From Longimicrobium terrae (GTDB taxonomy: Bacteria > Gemmatimonadota > Gemmatimonadetes > Longimicrobiales > Longimicrobiaceae), in assembly GCF_014202995.1 (NCBI RefSeq), contig NZ_JACHIA010000001.1, positions 434,001 to 498,000 on the forward strand: a stretch of DNA of 64,000 nt. Reading direction: 5' to 3'. The translations under genes were made by a program, and so were the position numbers. The notes beneath the pieces are model-generated. The model was not told where the DNA came from. It searched no databases and saw nothing but the letters and a program-made list of their open reading frames with translations. Shown piece by piece: positions 7,459-16,894 of this stretch (positions are counted from its first letter, which is position 1; each line of letters begins with the position of its first letter).

Positions 7459-10400
7459 TCAGCGGAAGAACGCACCCGCGTCCGCGCTGGCCACCGCGGC
7501 CTCCGGCACGCCCGCCGCCACCGGCGACACGCGCCAGAACGTGCGCGAGACCATCCGCCAGTCATTCAACAGTGCGCCGGCGTGGCGGCTTCCGGTCAGC
7601 TCCTCGTGCTCGCGCACCCAGGCACGCAGCCGGTCCAGCTCCGCGCGCGACGGCCGCCGCAGCGTCACGGTGCCGGTGTTCACGCGGTCGGCGAACAGGG
7701 CGCGCGGGTCCAGCACGTACGCCGCGCCGCCCGTCATCCCCGCCGCGAAGTTCCACCCCGTGCGGCCCAGGACCACGACGGTGCCGCCCGTCATGTACTC
7801 GCAGCCGTGGTCGCCCACCCCCTCCACCACGGCCAGCGCGCCGGAGTTGCGCACCGCGAAGCGCTCCCCCGCCCGCCCCGCCGCGAACAGCCGCCCCGCC
7901 GTGGCCCCGTACAGCGCCACGTTGCCCAGGATGACGCTGCGCGACGGATCCCGCGCGGCCAGCCCGTCCGGGCGCAGCACCAGTTCGCCCCCGCACAGCC
8001 CCTTGCCGACATAGTCGTTCGCTTCGCCGATGAGCGTGAGCCGCGTTCCGTGCACGGCAAAGGCGCCAAACGACTGTCCCGCCGATCCCGTGAACGCCAG
8101 GTCGATGGACGGCGGCACCGGCAGGTCCAGGTCGCCCGCCAGCGCGCCAGCCAGCCCGGCGCCTACCGTCAGGTCGCCGTTGCGGATGCGGTACGAGGCG
8201 CGAAACGGATTGCCCGCGCGGATCGCCGCGAGCGCGTCCGCCGTGAAGCGCTCGTCCAGCGCGGGACGCGCATGCGGCCGCGGGTTGCGGGGCTGCGTGC
8301 AGCGGAGCTCATCCCCCTTGGGGACGGCGAGCATGCGCGACAGATCGATTCCCGCCGGCGCGCGCACCTGCCGCACCACGTCCACCCGCCCCACCGCGTC
8401 CTCCAGGCGGCGGAAACCGAGCCGTCCCAGCAGCGCCCGCACGTCTTCCGCCAAGTGAAGGAAGAAGGCGACCACCTGCTCCGGCGTCCCCCGAAAGCGC
8501 TCCCGCAGCTCCGGCGACTGCGTGGCGATTCCCGCCGGGCAGCTGTCCCGGTGGCACTGCCGCGCCATGTCGCACCCGATGGCCACCAGCGGCGCCGTGC
8601 CGAACCCGAACTCCTCCGCGCCCAGCAGCGCGGCCGCCACCACGTCGCGCGCCGTGCGCAGCCCGCCGTCCACACGCAGGCGGACACGGCCGCGCAATCC
8701 GTTGCGCACCAGAACCTGCTGCGCCTCCGCCAGCCCCAGCTCCCACGGCACGCCCGTGTACTTGATGCTGCTGATGGGCGACGCACCCGTGCCCCCCGCG
8801 TGCCCCGCGATGGCGATGTACTCCGCGTACGCTTTGGCCACCCCGGCCGCCACCGTGCCCACACCCGCCTGCGCGACGAGCTTGACGCCCACCGCCGCGC
8901 GCGGGTTGACGGCCTTGAGATCGTGAATGAGCTGCGCCAAGTCCTCGATGCTGTAGATGTCGTGGTGCGGCGGCGGGCTGATGAGCGGCACGCCGGGCTG
9001 CGCGTGGCGCAGGCGCGCGATCAGCTCCGTCACCTTCTGCCCGGGAAGCTGCCCGCCTTCGCCCGGCTTGGCGCCCTGCGCGATCTTGATTTCCAGCTCC
9101 TCCGCGCGGGCCAGGTACTGCGTCGTCACCCCGAAGCGGCCCGACGCTACCTGCTTTACGCGGCTGTCCAGCCGGTCGCCGCCCCCGGCGCGGTACCACG
9201 CCGGATCTTCGCCGCCCTCGCCGGAGTTGGAGCGCGCGCCCAGGCGGTTCATCCCCACGGTGATGGCCTGGTGCGCCTCCGGGGAAAGCGCGCCCAGCGA
9301 CATGGCGCTGCTCACGAAGCGCCGGACGATTTCCGTCGCGGGCTCCACCTCGTCCAGCGGCACCTCCGGCCCCGCGGGGAGAAAATCCAGCAGATCGCGA
9401 AGCTGACGCGGCGCGCCGTCCGTGGCCAGCCGCTGCAGTTCCTCCCACGCGCCGCGGTCCGGCGTGCCCTGCCCGGCGCCGCGGGCGCTCCCGGAAGCGC
9501 GCTGCAGGGCGCGGACGGCGGGCGGGCTCCACGCGTGGTGCTCCGCGTCGTCGCCGCGGCGAAAGCGGACGCGGCCGGGATCGCCCAGGTCCGGCTCATC
9601 CTCCGCGAAAGCCGCCACCGCGCGCGCCGCCGCATCCGCCCCGAACGCACCGAAGCCGACACCCGCGATGCGCGACGGCATCCCGCGGAAGCACGCGTCC
9701 ACCACCTCGTCCGCCAGGCCCAGCGCCTCGAACATCTGCCCGCCGCGGTAGCTGGCCACGGTGGATATGCCCATGCGCGACATCACCTTGCGCAGCCCGG
9801 TCTCCAGCGCGTCGATCACCCGCCCCTCCGCACCGGGGACGCCCGTCGCCAGCGCGCACTCCAGCGCCATCCACGGATGCACCACCGTCGCGCCGCAGCC
9901 GATGAGCACGGCCACCGCGTGCACGTCCCAGCAGTCGCCCGCCTCCGCCACGATGCCGGCGCGCGTCCGCAGCCCCGTCCGCACCAGCCGGTGGTGCGCG
10001 GCTCCGACGGCGAGGGCCAGCGGGACCGCCGGACGCTCCGCCCCCACGCCGCGGTCCGTCATCACCAGCAGCCCCGCGCCGCCACGCACCGCACGTTCCG
10101 CCTCGTCCGCGAGGGCGGCGACGCGCGTCTGAAGCCCGTCACGGACGGAAAAGGTGCAGTCGATTTCCGCCACGCGGACGAGGTCCTGCGCACGCAGCGC
10201 CGCCATCGTTCCGCGGTCCAGAAGGGGCGAGGCGAGCTCGAACAGGCGCGTGCGCTCCGCCTCGTCAAAGAGCGAGGGGCGCGGGCCGAGCCAGGTGCGC
10301 AGCGACATCACCCGCTTTTCGCGCAGCGGGTCGATGGGCGGATTGGTGACCTGCGCAAACCGCTGCCGCAGAAAGGCATGCACGGGGCGGGGCACGCGCG

Positions 10401-11829
10401 AGAGCGGCGGTACGGGCGTGTCGTCGCCCATGGACCAGATCGCCTCGGCGCCCGCGTCCCACATGGGCATCAGGATGAACTGCAGGTCCTCGCGCGTGAT
10501 GCCGAACGCGCGCTGCATCCGGCTCAGCGCGTCCAGCCCGAGCGGCGGCGCACCCTCCGAAGCCGCCAGCGGAACGGCGGACCAGCGCGGGGCGGCGTGG
10601 TCGCGCGCCAGCCCGTGCTTGATCTCGTCGTCGCGCAGAATGCGGCCGGCGTCCACGTCCACCAGGAGCATCTGCCCCGGTCCGAGCCGGCCTTTTTCCA
10701 CGACGTGGTGAGGGTCCAGCGGCACGGCGCCCGCCTCGGAACCGGCGATCACCAGCCCGTCGTCGGTGATGTGGTAGCGGCAGGGGCGCAGGCCGTTGCG
10801 GTCCAGCGCGGCACCGACGCGTCCGCCATCACAGAAGACGACAGCGGCGGGCCCATCCCACGGCTCCAGCAGCGGCGCGTGGGCGTGAAAGAAGGCGCGC
10901 ACTTCTGGCGGCAACTCATCCCCCGTCTCCTCCCACGCGGGAGTGACGAGCATGCTGAGCGAATGCGCCGCGCCGCGGCCATTGCGGGCGAGCAGTTCCA
11001 GCGCGGCGTCCAGCGCGGCGGAGTCGGACCCGTCCGCGGGGAGCAGCGGATGCAGTTCCGCCGGCAGTTCCGCCTGGCGTACGTCCATCCACGCGCGGTT
11101 GGACCACAGCGTATTGATTTCACCGTTATGCGCCAGCATGCGGAAAGGCTGCGCCAGGTTCCACGACGGCAGCGAGTTGGTGGCGTAGCGCTGGTGATAG
11201 ACGGCGACGGCCGTCTGGTACAGCGGATCGGCGAGATCGGGATAGAAATCGGCGAGCGCGTGCGCGGCGGAAAGCGCCTTGTAGACCACGGTCCGCGACG
11301 AAAGCGAGCAGACGTATCCCGGAGCGCCGGAGCGCTCGAACGCCTTGCGGGCCAGGTACAGCCGCCGCTCCAGATCCGCCACGTCCGGCCCATCCACCAC
11401 GACCAGCGCCTGCACGATGCGCGGCAGTTCCGTCCGCGCGCGTTCCCCCAGCGCGCCGGGATCGACCGGCACGGCGCGCCACGCGGCGGCGCGCAGCCCC
11501 TGCTTGGCGAGCGCGGTCTCCAGCGCCCGTTCCGCGAGCCCGTCCGCGTCGGCGAACAGCATCCCAAGCGCGATCTCGTCCGTGTCGTCAAGGGAAAGCC
11601 CGAGCGCCGCCGCCTCGCGGGCCAGGAGCGCGCGGGGAATCTGCGTCATCACCCCCGCGCCGTCGCCGCTGCTGCCGTCCGCGGAGGTCGCGCCGCGGTG
11701 CTCCAGCGAGGCGAGCGCGCCCAGCGCCATGCGCAGAATGTCGTGCCCCGGGTGGCCGGAAACGCGGGCCACGAACCCCACGCCGCAGGCGTCGTGCTCA
11801 AACCGCGGCTCGTACAGCGATGTATGCAT
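7459..11829 (-). CDS. gltB: Glutamate synthase, large subunit
   Basis: 1456 aa. Transfers the amide of glutamine to 2-oxoglutarate, giving two glutamates; electrons come from NADPH via the small subunit or from ferredoxin. The start at 11829 puts the catalytic Cys at residue 15 (FEHDACGVGF), to be exposed by removal of a 14-residue propeptide. N-terminal Ntn glutaminase, central domain, FMN-binding synthase barrel and C-terminal beta-helix occur in the usual order and length. The iron-sulfur Cys cluster is seen in CDMARQCHRDSCPAG (about 1085-1100). No gltD lies in the window. Its divergence from amt and PII fits nitrogen control. Confidence 0.97.
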   Translation of the reverse strand: MHTSLYEPRFEHDACGVGFVARVSGHPGHDILRMALGALASLEHRGATSADGSSGDGAGVMTQIPRALLAREAAALGLSLDDTDEIALGMLFADADGLAERALETALAKQGLRAAAWRAVPVDPGALGERARTELPRIVQALVVVDGPDVADLERRLYLARKAFERSGAPGYVCSLSSRTVVYKALSAAHALADFYPDLADPLYQTAVAVYHQRYATNSLPSWNLAQPFRMLAHNGEINTLWSNRAWMDVRQAELPAELHPLLPADGSDSAALDAALELLARNGRGAAHSLSMLVTPAWEETGDELPPEVRAFFHAHAPLLEPWDGPAAVVFCDGGRVGAALDRNGLRPCRYHITDDGLVIAGSEAGAVPLDPHHVVEKGRLGPGQMLLVDVDAGRILRDDEIKHGLARDHAAPRWSAVPLAASEGAPPLGLDALSRMQRAFGITREDLQFILMPMWDAGAEAIWSMGDDTPVPPLSRVPRPVHAFLRQRFAQVTNPPIDPLREKRVMSLRTWLGPRPSLFDEAERTRLFELASPLLDRGTMAALRAQDLVRVAEIDCTFSVRDGLQTRVAALADEAERAVRGGAGLLVMTDRGVGAERPAVPLALAVGAAHHRLVRTGLRTRAGIVAEAGDCWDVHAVAVLIGCGATVVHPWMALECALATGVPGAEGRVIDALETGLRKVMSRMGISTVASYRGGQMFEALGLADEVVDACFRGMPSRIAGVGFGAFGADAAARAVAAFAEDEPDLGDPGRVRFRRGDDAEHHAWSPPAVRALQRASGSARGAGQGTPDRGAWEELQRLATDGAPRQLRDLLDFLPAGPEVPLDEVEPATEIVRRFVSSAMSLGALSPEAHQAITVGMNRLGARSNSGEGGEDPAWYRAGGGDRLDSRVKQVASGRFGVTTQYLARAEELEIKIAQGAKPGEGGQLPGQKVTELIARLRHAQPGVPLISPPPHHDIYSIEDLAQLIHDLKAVNPRAAVGVKLVAQAGVGTVAAGVAKAYAEYIAIAGHAGGTGASPISSIKYTGVPWELGLAEAQQVLVRNGLRGRVRLRVDGGLRTARDVVAAALLGAEEFGFGTAPLVAIGCDMARQCHRDSCPAGIATQSPELRERFRGTPEQVVAFFLHLAEDVRALLGRLGFRRLEDAVGRVDVVRQVRAPAGIDLSRMLAVPKGDELRCTQPRNPRPHARPALDERFTADALAAIRAGNPFRASYRIRNGDLTVGAGLAGALAGDLDLPVPPSIDLAFTGSAGQSFGAFAVHGTRLTLIGEANDYVGKGLCGGELVLRPDGLAARDPSRSVILGNVALYGATAGRLFAAGRAGERFAVRNSGALAVVEGVGDHGCEYMTGGTVVVLGRTGWNFAAGMTGGAAYVLDPRALFADRVNTGTVTLRRPSRAELDRLRAWVREHEELTGSRHAGALLNDWRMVSRTFWRVSPVAAGVPEAAVASADAGAFFR

Positions 11830-12277
11830 GGGCCTTCTCCCAGGTACGTCGGGCGCCGCGCCGACCGCGCCGCGCATCCGTGCTCCCCCGCCCCCTCCGC
11901 CGGCCCGATCCGCATCCACGCTCGCGGACAGCCAGCCCTGTTGCATATTTATTCACGCGATCACCATCCGTCAACCATCACGAACCCTCATCTCTCATCC
12001 ACCGCAATCCTGCTACAAATTCGCGACATCACACGTGAGCCTCACCGCCTGATCCACCCGGCCGATTACAATCATCTCCAGCCGTTTTGAATCGTATGGG
12101 GACAGGTCACCTGAATCATTATGCACTAAGGTAGAACAAATCCCTAGAACGTTGCCGAAATCGCAGATTTCCGCGATTGATCATCTTACAATGTTGCGCC
12201 AGGAACGCTGATTGCTTAATAATCCAATGCATACTTGCGAATAGCCAATCCCACTCCGCACCCGAACAGCCAGTACG
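11830..12277. promoter_or_regulatory. Divergent control region between gltB and amt
   Basis: 448 bases, clearly AT-richer than the surroundings from 11940 to 12260. It must hold promoters for gltB (minus) and amt (plus). I see an inverted repeat AATCGC-(8)-GCGATT at 12159-12178 that could be an operator. I do not see a convincing sigma-54 (GG/GC) element or a single outstanding -35/-10 pair. Confidence 0.5.
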
Positions 12278-13546
12278 ATGATTCTTCAGGTGGACGCGGC
12301 CGCGCCGGGAGCCATCAGCGCCGGCGACACCGCGTGGCTGCTGGTGTCGACGGCGCTGGTGCTGCTGATGACGCCGGCGCTGGGGTTCTTTTACGGCGGG
12401 CTGGTGCGCAGCAAGAACATGCTCAACACGCTGATGATGAGCTTCGCCTCGCTGGGCGTGGTGACGGTGGCGTGGGCGGCGGTCGGCTTTTCCCTCGCGT
12501 TCGCGCCGGGAAATGAGTGGATCGGTGGGCTGGGGCACGCGTTCCTGATGGGCGTGGGCGTGGAGGGCGGCGCGTGGGGGCCCACGCCGCACCTGCTGTA
12601 CGCGGCGTACCAGGGAAGCTTCGCCATCATCACCGCGGCGCTCATTTCCGGCGCGGTGGTGGAGCGGATGCGCTTTGGCCCCTACCTGTCGTTCATCTTT
12701 CTGTGGAGCATCGCCGTGTACGCACCCGTGGCGCGATGGGTGTGGGGCGGCGGCTGGCTGGGGACGCTGGGCGCGCTGGACTTCGCGGGAGGAACGGTGG
12801 TGCACATCAACGCGGCGGTCGCCGCCGTGGTGGCGGCACTGGTGGTGGGAAGCCGGCGCGACTACGGCCGCGCGGCGCTGCTGCCGCACAACGTGAGCTT
12901 CGTGCTGCTGGGGACGGGGCTGCTGTGGTTCGGCTGGTTCGGCTTCAACGGCGGGAGCGCGCTGGCGGCAAACGGCACGGCCGCGCTCGCCTTCGTCAAC
13001 ACGCTGCTGGCGCCGGCGGCCACGCTGGTGTGCTGGATGCTGCTGGACGCGTTCCGCGAGCGGAAGATCACCGCCGTCGGCGCCGCGACGGGGATTGTGG
13101 TGGGCCTCGTGGGCATCACGCCCGCGGCGGGATTCGTGAGTCCGGCGAGCGCGATGGCCCTGGGCGCGCTCGTCGCTTTTCCCAGCTACTTCGCCATCCT
13201 GCACCGCCCGCGCACCCGGCTTGACGACTCGCTGGACGTGTTCGCCGCGCACGGGCTGGGCGGAATTACCGGCGCGCTGCTGGTGGGCGTGTTTGCGCAG
13301 AAGGCGTGGGGCGGCAAGGAAGGGCTGCTCTTTGGCAACCCGGGCCAGCTGTGGACGCAGGTGGTGGCCGTGGTGGCGTCGGCCGCGTACAGCGCGCTGG
13401 CGACGTGGATTCTGCTCAAGCTGATCGGGCTGGTGACGCCGCTGCGCCGTCCGGACCACGAGGAGGCGCGCGGGATGGACCTGATGCAGCACGGAGAAGA
13501 GGCGTACAGCCGCGGCGAGGGCGCCGTGCTGGTGCAGCCGCGATGA
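12278..13546 (+). CDS. amt: Ammonium transporter (Amt/MEP/Rh)
   Basis: 422 aa, 11 hydrophobic segments, the length typical of AmtB without signal sequence. The twin pore histidines are visible in VVHINAAV (His176) and AAHGLGGITG (His325). The N-terminal PALGFFYGGLVRSKNML block is diagnostic. It brings ammonium/ammonia across the inner membrane. The PII gene follows 30 bases downstream, the standard amt-glnK arrangement in which PII plugs the channel when nitrogen is plentiful. Divergent glutamate synthase completes the assimilation block. Confidence 0.97.
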   Translation: MILQVDAAAPGAISAGDTAWLLVSTALVLLMTPALGFFYGGLVRSKNMLNTLMMSFASLGVVTVAWAAVGFSLAFAPGNEWIGGLGHAFLMGVGVEGGAWGPTPHLLYAAYQGSFAIITAALISGAVVERMRFGPYLSFIFLWSIAVYAPVARWVWGGGWLGTLGALDFAGGTVVHINAAVAAVVAALVVGSRRDYGRAALLPHNVSFVLLGTGLLWFGWFGFNGGSALAANGTAALAFVNTLLAPAATLVCWMLLDAFRERKITAVGAATGIVVGLVGITPAAGFVSPASAMALGALVAFPSYFAILHRPRTRLDDSLDVFAAHGLGGITGALLVGVFAQKAWGGKEGLLFGNPGQLWTQVVAVVASAAYSALATWILLKLIGLVTPLRRPDHEEARGMDLMQHGEEAYSRGEGAVLVQPR

Positions 13547-13576
13547 TCACCCGCACGACGATCTGAGGGAACGACC

Positions 13577-13942
13577 ATGAAGCTGATCATCGCCATCATC
13601 CGCTCCGAGCGGCTGAGCGAGGTGCTGGAGGCGCTGTATCGCGCGGACGTGCGCGGACTTACCGTTTCGCCCGTGCGCGGCCACGGCGGCGAGGTGGAGC
13701 AGGTGGAGACGTATCGCGGAACGCGCGTGAAGGTGGATCTGCAGGACAAGATGCGGCTGGAGATCGGCGTGTCCGAGCCGTTCGTGGAGGCGACCGTGCA
13801 CGCGATTCTGGAGAGCGCGCGCACGGGGCAGGTGGGGGATGGAAAGGTGTTCGTGCTGCCGGTGGAAGCCGTGTACCGCATCCGCACCGGCGAGCGCGAC
13901 GAGGCCGCCGTCACGCCGCAGCCGTTGGACGGGCACCTCTGA
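13577..13942 (+). CDS. glnK: PII nitrogen regulatory protein, T-loop variant
   Basis: 121 aa, a full-length PII. The C-terminal signature GDGKVFVLPVEAVYRIRTGERD is intact, including the ATP/2-oxoglutarate site residues. The T-loop is unusual. In E. coli GlnB/GlnK residues 46-51 read Y-R-G-A-E-Y and Tyr51 is uridylylated; here they read Y-R-G-T-R-V, so Tyr51 is Val and position 49 (Ser in cyanobacterial PII, where it is phosphorylated) is Thr. The protein also has a C-terminal extension of a few residues. By position it should regulate the Amt channel encoded just upstream. Confidence 0.93.
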   Translation: MKLIIAIIRSERLSEVLEALYRADVRGLTVSPVRGHGGEVEQVETYRGTRVKVDLQDKMRLEIGVSEPFVEATVHAILESARTGQVGDGKVFVLPVEAVYRIRTGERDEAAVTPQPLDGHL

Positions 13943-14437
13943 ACGGGCACCTCTGAACGGACGAGGGTGGAGGGATTGAGGCGCGGGTTGCGGAGTTCAC
14001 GGGCGGCCCCCACCCGGGCCGGCACCACCGGCCCACCCTCCCCCAAAAAAGACTGGGGGAGGGTTGGGGCGGGCGGGTTCGGTGCGGGTAGCGGAGATTG
14101 TCGGATGAGCGAGGTGGGTTGAGCGAATGAATCGGCCGCTCAAAAAGCGGAAAGCCCCGACACCGGCCGCTGGCGCGTCCGGTTCGGGGCTTCAACTGCA
14201 TTCGAGGGCCGGGACGAACCCGCCGCCGCAGTCCGCGCAGGCGGACTTCGTGTTTTTCGAGGCGCGGTTTCAATCGCCGGACGGAACCCCGCCGCGCACC
14301 TCGATTCTTTCCTCCAGGCCGATCTGGGGTGTGCTCCCTCTCCCACATCCGTTCGTGGGAGAGGGTCGTCGTGCGGAGCACGCGGGGTGAGGGCCACAGC
14401 CGGCGTGACGAGCAGGGCTGCCCCCATGGCACGACGA
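13943..14437. repeat. Non-coding stretch with three hairpins
   Basis: About 495 bases without a gene. It starts with an 18-base echo of the PII gene end (GGGCACCTCTGAACG repeated). Three inverted repeats are visible: 14035-14045 with 14054-14064 (11 bp, perfect), 14152-14166 with 14179-14192 (one bulge), and 14336-14346 with 14355-14365 (11 bp, perfect). They look like dispersed palindromic elements; the first may end the amt-PII transcript. Confidence 0.6.
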
Positions 14438-14734
14438 CTACAACCGCCTTCTCCAGCGGCGAGGGCTCCGTCGCATGTGATTACAGGCTACAACATCGAT
14501 GAACGCTGGTTCCGTCACGTAAAAGATCGCGTACGGGAATCGTCGGAGCAGCACCCGGCGAGCCCGCCGGTACTGCTCCGGATACAGTTCCGGGTTGTCC
14601 CCTACCGCAGTCAGCGCTTCTACCAGCGCTTCTAGAAACCGCCGTCCAAGACCGGGAAGTTGCCGCTCGTACCAGACGAACGCGGCAGCTACGTCGTCCT
14701 CCGCCTCGGGCCGGAGGAGCACCAGCCGTTTCAC
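14438..14734 (-). CDS. RelE/ParE-family toxin
   Basis: 98 aa from a GTG at 14734 that overlaps the antitoxin stop (GTGA), the usual coupled arrangement; an upstream ATG at 14770 would give a 110-aa form. The core matches ParE: LRPEAEDDVAAAFVWYERQ, LGRRFLEALVEAL, then NPELYPEQYRRARRVLLRRF and the strand PYAIFYV. Proteins of this family inhibit gyrase or cleave ribosome-bound mRNA. The C-terminal VACNHMRRSPRRWR block is the conserved family end. Paired with the antitoxin upstream. Confidence 0.88.
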   Translation of the reverse strand: MKRLVLLRPEAEDDVAAAFVWYERQLPGLGRRFLEALVEALTAVGDNPELYPEQYRRARRVLLRRFPYAIFYVTEPAFIDVVACNHMRRSPRRWRRRL

Positions 14735-14946
14735 TCCGCGGCGAGAAGACGAGCGACGACCTCTTGCCACGGACGGCCGACACCAGGATTCGCAGCTTGC
14801 GCATCAAGTCGGCGATCCAACTCTTCCCGCTGCTCACCAGTCAAGGACAGGTTGTCCGCATCGGCGGCGATGCTGTCCCAGATCTCTTCCACCAACTGGA
14901 TTCGCTCTGCCATACTCAGCTCCAGGATGCCAGGAAACTTGTTCAT
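14731..14946 (-). CDS. Addiction-module antitoxin of the ParE partner family
   Basis: 71 aa from MNKFPGILELSMAERIQLVE. The pattern LSxxERIxLVEEIWDSI is that of the short helical 'addiction module component' proteins that accompany ParE-like toxins. The C-terminus (RPWQEVVARLLAAE) overlaps the toxin gene by 4 bases. These antitoxins lack a classical DNA-binding fold, so autoregulation is unclear. A strong promoter sits 6 bases upstream of the ATG. Confidence 0.85.
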   Translation of the reverse strand: MNKFPGILELSMAERIQLVEEIWDSIAADADNLSLTGEQREELDRRLDAQAANPGVGRPWQEVVARLLAAE

Positions 14947-14952
14947 ATGGAC

Positions 14953-14981
14953 ACCATAACTGGACTGAGAGTTCGCGTCAA
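14953..14981 (-). promoter_or_regulatory. Promoter of the ParE TA operon
   Basis: Minus strand TTGACG (14976-14981), spacer of exactly 17 bases, TATGGT (14953-14958). Six bases separate the -10 box from the ATG at 14946, so the mRNA should be leaderless. The geometry is identical to that of the mazEF-like promoter at 818-846. Confidence 0.7.
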
Positions 14982-15010
14982 GAGTGTAAGCAGAGAAGAA
15001 AAACACCCAG

Positions 15011-16519
15011 CTATTCCGCGCCGATTGGCAAGCTCACGTATTCCGTCATCGGCGCGACCGCGGGCACCGGCGCGGCGGGCTGCGGACGGGCGGGACCGCG
15101 CAGCGCGGCAAACACGCCGGGAATCCGCGACGCCAGCACGCCGATCAGCTCCCGCCCCGCGTTGCCCACCACGCGCGTCACGTCACGCGCCAGCAGGCCC
15201 AGGACGAACGCCATGTCCTCCGACTCGCCCTCCGCCGGGCCCAGGGCGCGCAGCAGCGCCGAGCGGTGCCGCATCAGCATGGGCGTCACGTAGCGCACGG
15301 GGTTGAAGTTGGGCACGTGCCGCGCCCCCAGCCCCTCGATCAGCGCCACCGCCCGCCCGAAGTACGTCATCTCCCCCGTCAGCACCACGGGCCAGTCGTA
15401 CAGCAGCTGCATCACCTCATCCGCCAGCGCGCGCTGCATCTCCGCCAGCTCGGCGCCGCGCTGCGTCATCTCCAGAATCACGCTGACCAGGCGGCGGATC
15501 GTCTCGCGGTCCGTGTCCGGCTCCACGATGCCGAGGTTGAAGAAGCCCTCCACCACCCGGTCCGCGTCCCCGCGCACGGCGGCCAGCGCGGTGTGGACGA
15601 GGTGGCGGCGCATCTCCGGATCCACCTCGATCACCATCCCGAAATCCAGCAGCACCAGCGCGCCGTCGTCGCGCACCAGCAGGTTGCCGGGGTGCGGATC
15701 CGCGTGAAAGATCCCGTCCACCAGCATCATCTGGATGTACGCCTCGACTACGGCGGATACGACGCCCTCGGGATTCACCGTTCCCGCGCGCACCAGCGGC
15801 TCGATGGCGTCCACCCGCGTCCCCTGCACGAACTCCAGCACCAGCGCGCGGCGGTGCACCATTCCGTCGATGACCCGCGGCACGATGACGCGCGGATTGC
15901 GCGCGAACCGCTCGCCGATGGAGCGCGCGTACGCCGCTTCCTTGCGAAAGTCCATCTCGTCCGCGATGCGCCGCTCGAACTCGTCCAGCGCCACGTGAAT
16001 GCCGCGCACCTGCGGATGCGTCCAGAAGCGCTCGACGATGGACAGCACCCGGCGCACGAAGCGCGTGTCGTGCTCCACGACGGCCTCCACGCCCGGCCGC
16101 AGCACCTTGACCACGACGTCCTCGCCGCCGAAGCGGGCGCGGTACACCTGGCCCAGCGAACCGGCGGCCAGCGGCACCCGGTCGAAGTCCTGAAACACCT
16201 CGTCCACCGGCGCGCCATACGCGGCGATCAGCTCGCGCTCGATCTCCGCGAAGGGGACGAAGGGGACGCGGTCCGTGAGCGCGCTCAGCGCGTCCAGGTA
16301 CGGCTCGGGCACCACGTCCGGCCGCGCGGCGAACACCTGGCCGATCTTGACGAAGGTGGGGCCCAGCTTGGGAATGGTGCGCGCCAGCCGCTCCGCGCGG
16401 CGAAGGTGGTACGCCGCGCTCCGGCGCACGGGGCGCCCCCAGAACAGAAACCGCCGCCGGTCCACGCCAAAGGAAAGCGCGAAGGGCAGCAGCCGGAAGA
16501 TCAGAAAAAGCGTGCGCAT
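15011..16519 (-). CDS. UbiB/ABC1 atypical kinase family protein
   Basis: 502 aa. ABC1/UbiB proteins are atypical kinase-like ATPases that support isoprenoid quinone synthesis. The diagnostic KxGQ motif is at residues 58-61 (KIGQ), the Ala-rich nucleotide loop in PLAAGSLGQVYRA, the invariant Lys in VVVKVLRPG, the catalytic DPHPGN near residue 271 and the metal-binding DFG near 289. The ATG at 16519 is preferred; an upstream ATG would add a Pro/Ala-rich tail of non-coding character. A polyprenyl synthase gene lies 2.6 kb away, which fits a quinone link, but the two are divergent and not in one operon. Confidence 0.92.
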   Translation of the reverse strand: MRTLFLIFRLLPFALSFGVDRRRFLFWGRPVRRSAAYHLRRAERLARTIPKLGPTFVKIGQVFAARPDVVPEPYLDALSALTDRVPFVPFAEIERELIAAYGAPVDEVFQDFDRVPLAAGSLGQVYRARFGGEDVVVKVLRPGVEAVVEHDTRFVRRVLSIVERFWTHPQVRGIHVALDEFERRIADEMDFRKEAAYARSIGERFARNPRVIVPRVIDGMVHRRALVLEFVQGTRVDAIEPLVRAGTVNPEGVVSAVVEAYIQMMLVDGIFHADPHPGNLLVRDDGALVLLDFGMVIEVDPEMRRHLVHTALAAVRGDADRVVEGFFNLGIVEPDTDRETIRRLVSVILEMTQRGAELAEMQRALADEVMQLLYDWPVVLTGEMTYFGRAVALIEGLGARHVPNFNPVRYVTPMLMRHRSALLRALGPAEGESEDMAFVLGLLARDVTRVVGNAGRELIGVLASRIPGVFAALRGPARPQPAAPVPAVAPMTEYVSLPIGAE

Positions 16520-16894
16520 GGCTCGCGGAAAGTGCCGGAAAAGCGGGGCAGGCGCAGGGCGTTCGCCCGCGCCTGCCTGTGCCGCCGTCCCATACCCTGC
16601 TGCCGGGGCGGAGTTCGGAATCCGCCCGTCTGCCACGGCTCATGCCCGCAGCAAACAGGGCCATCCGCCGGGCACGCAATCACGCATGCACAGTCGTGTC
16701 CGCATCCGGTTTGGGATGGATGACGAGACGCCCGTACGATGTTCGGCGTAAGTCCGCGCCCCGCCGAACGATGGGCGAAAACCACGCGTCCCGGCGGATT
16801 GCGGGCGCGGGGGCGTGCAGCCCCAAGCCTTGTACGCACTTAGGGCGCGGGCTATCTTCTTTGCTCCCCAGCCTGACCGTCTCCACGCGATTTC
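16520..16894. promoter_or_regulatory. Divergent intergenic region
   Basis: 375 bases between the divergent UbiB-like and TPR genes. On the plus strand TTGTAC (16830-16835), a 17-base spacer and TATCTT (16853-16858) give a good promoter for the TPR gene with a 5' leader of about 30 bases. Nothing else stands out. Confidence 0.55.

Noticed and set aside
7435-12090. A very long plus-strand open frame of about 1550 codons
   Set aside because: It lies opposite the glutamate synthase gene and its translation is a His/Arg/Pro-rich mix with no domains, an effect of high GC on the complementary strand.
12150-12260. Sigma-54 promoter before amt
   Set aside because: No GG...GC elements with the required spacing were found.
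14734-14770. ATG start at 14770 for the ParE-like toxin
   Set aside because: The added residues are Arg/Ser-rich and the GTG at 14734 overlaps the antitoxin stop as GTGA, the usual coupling; kept as an alternative only.
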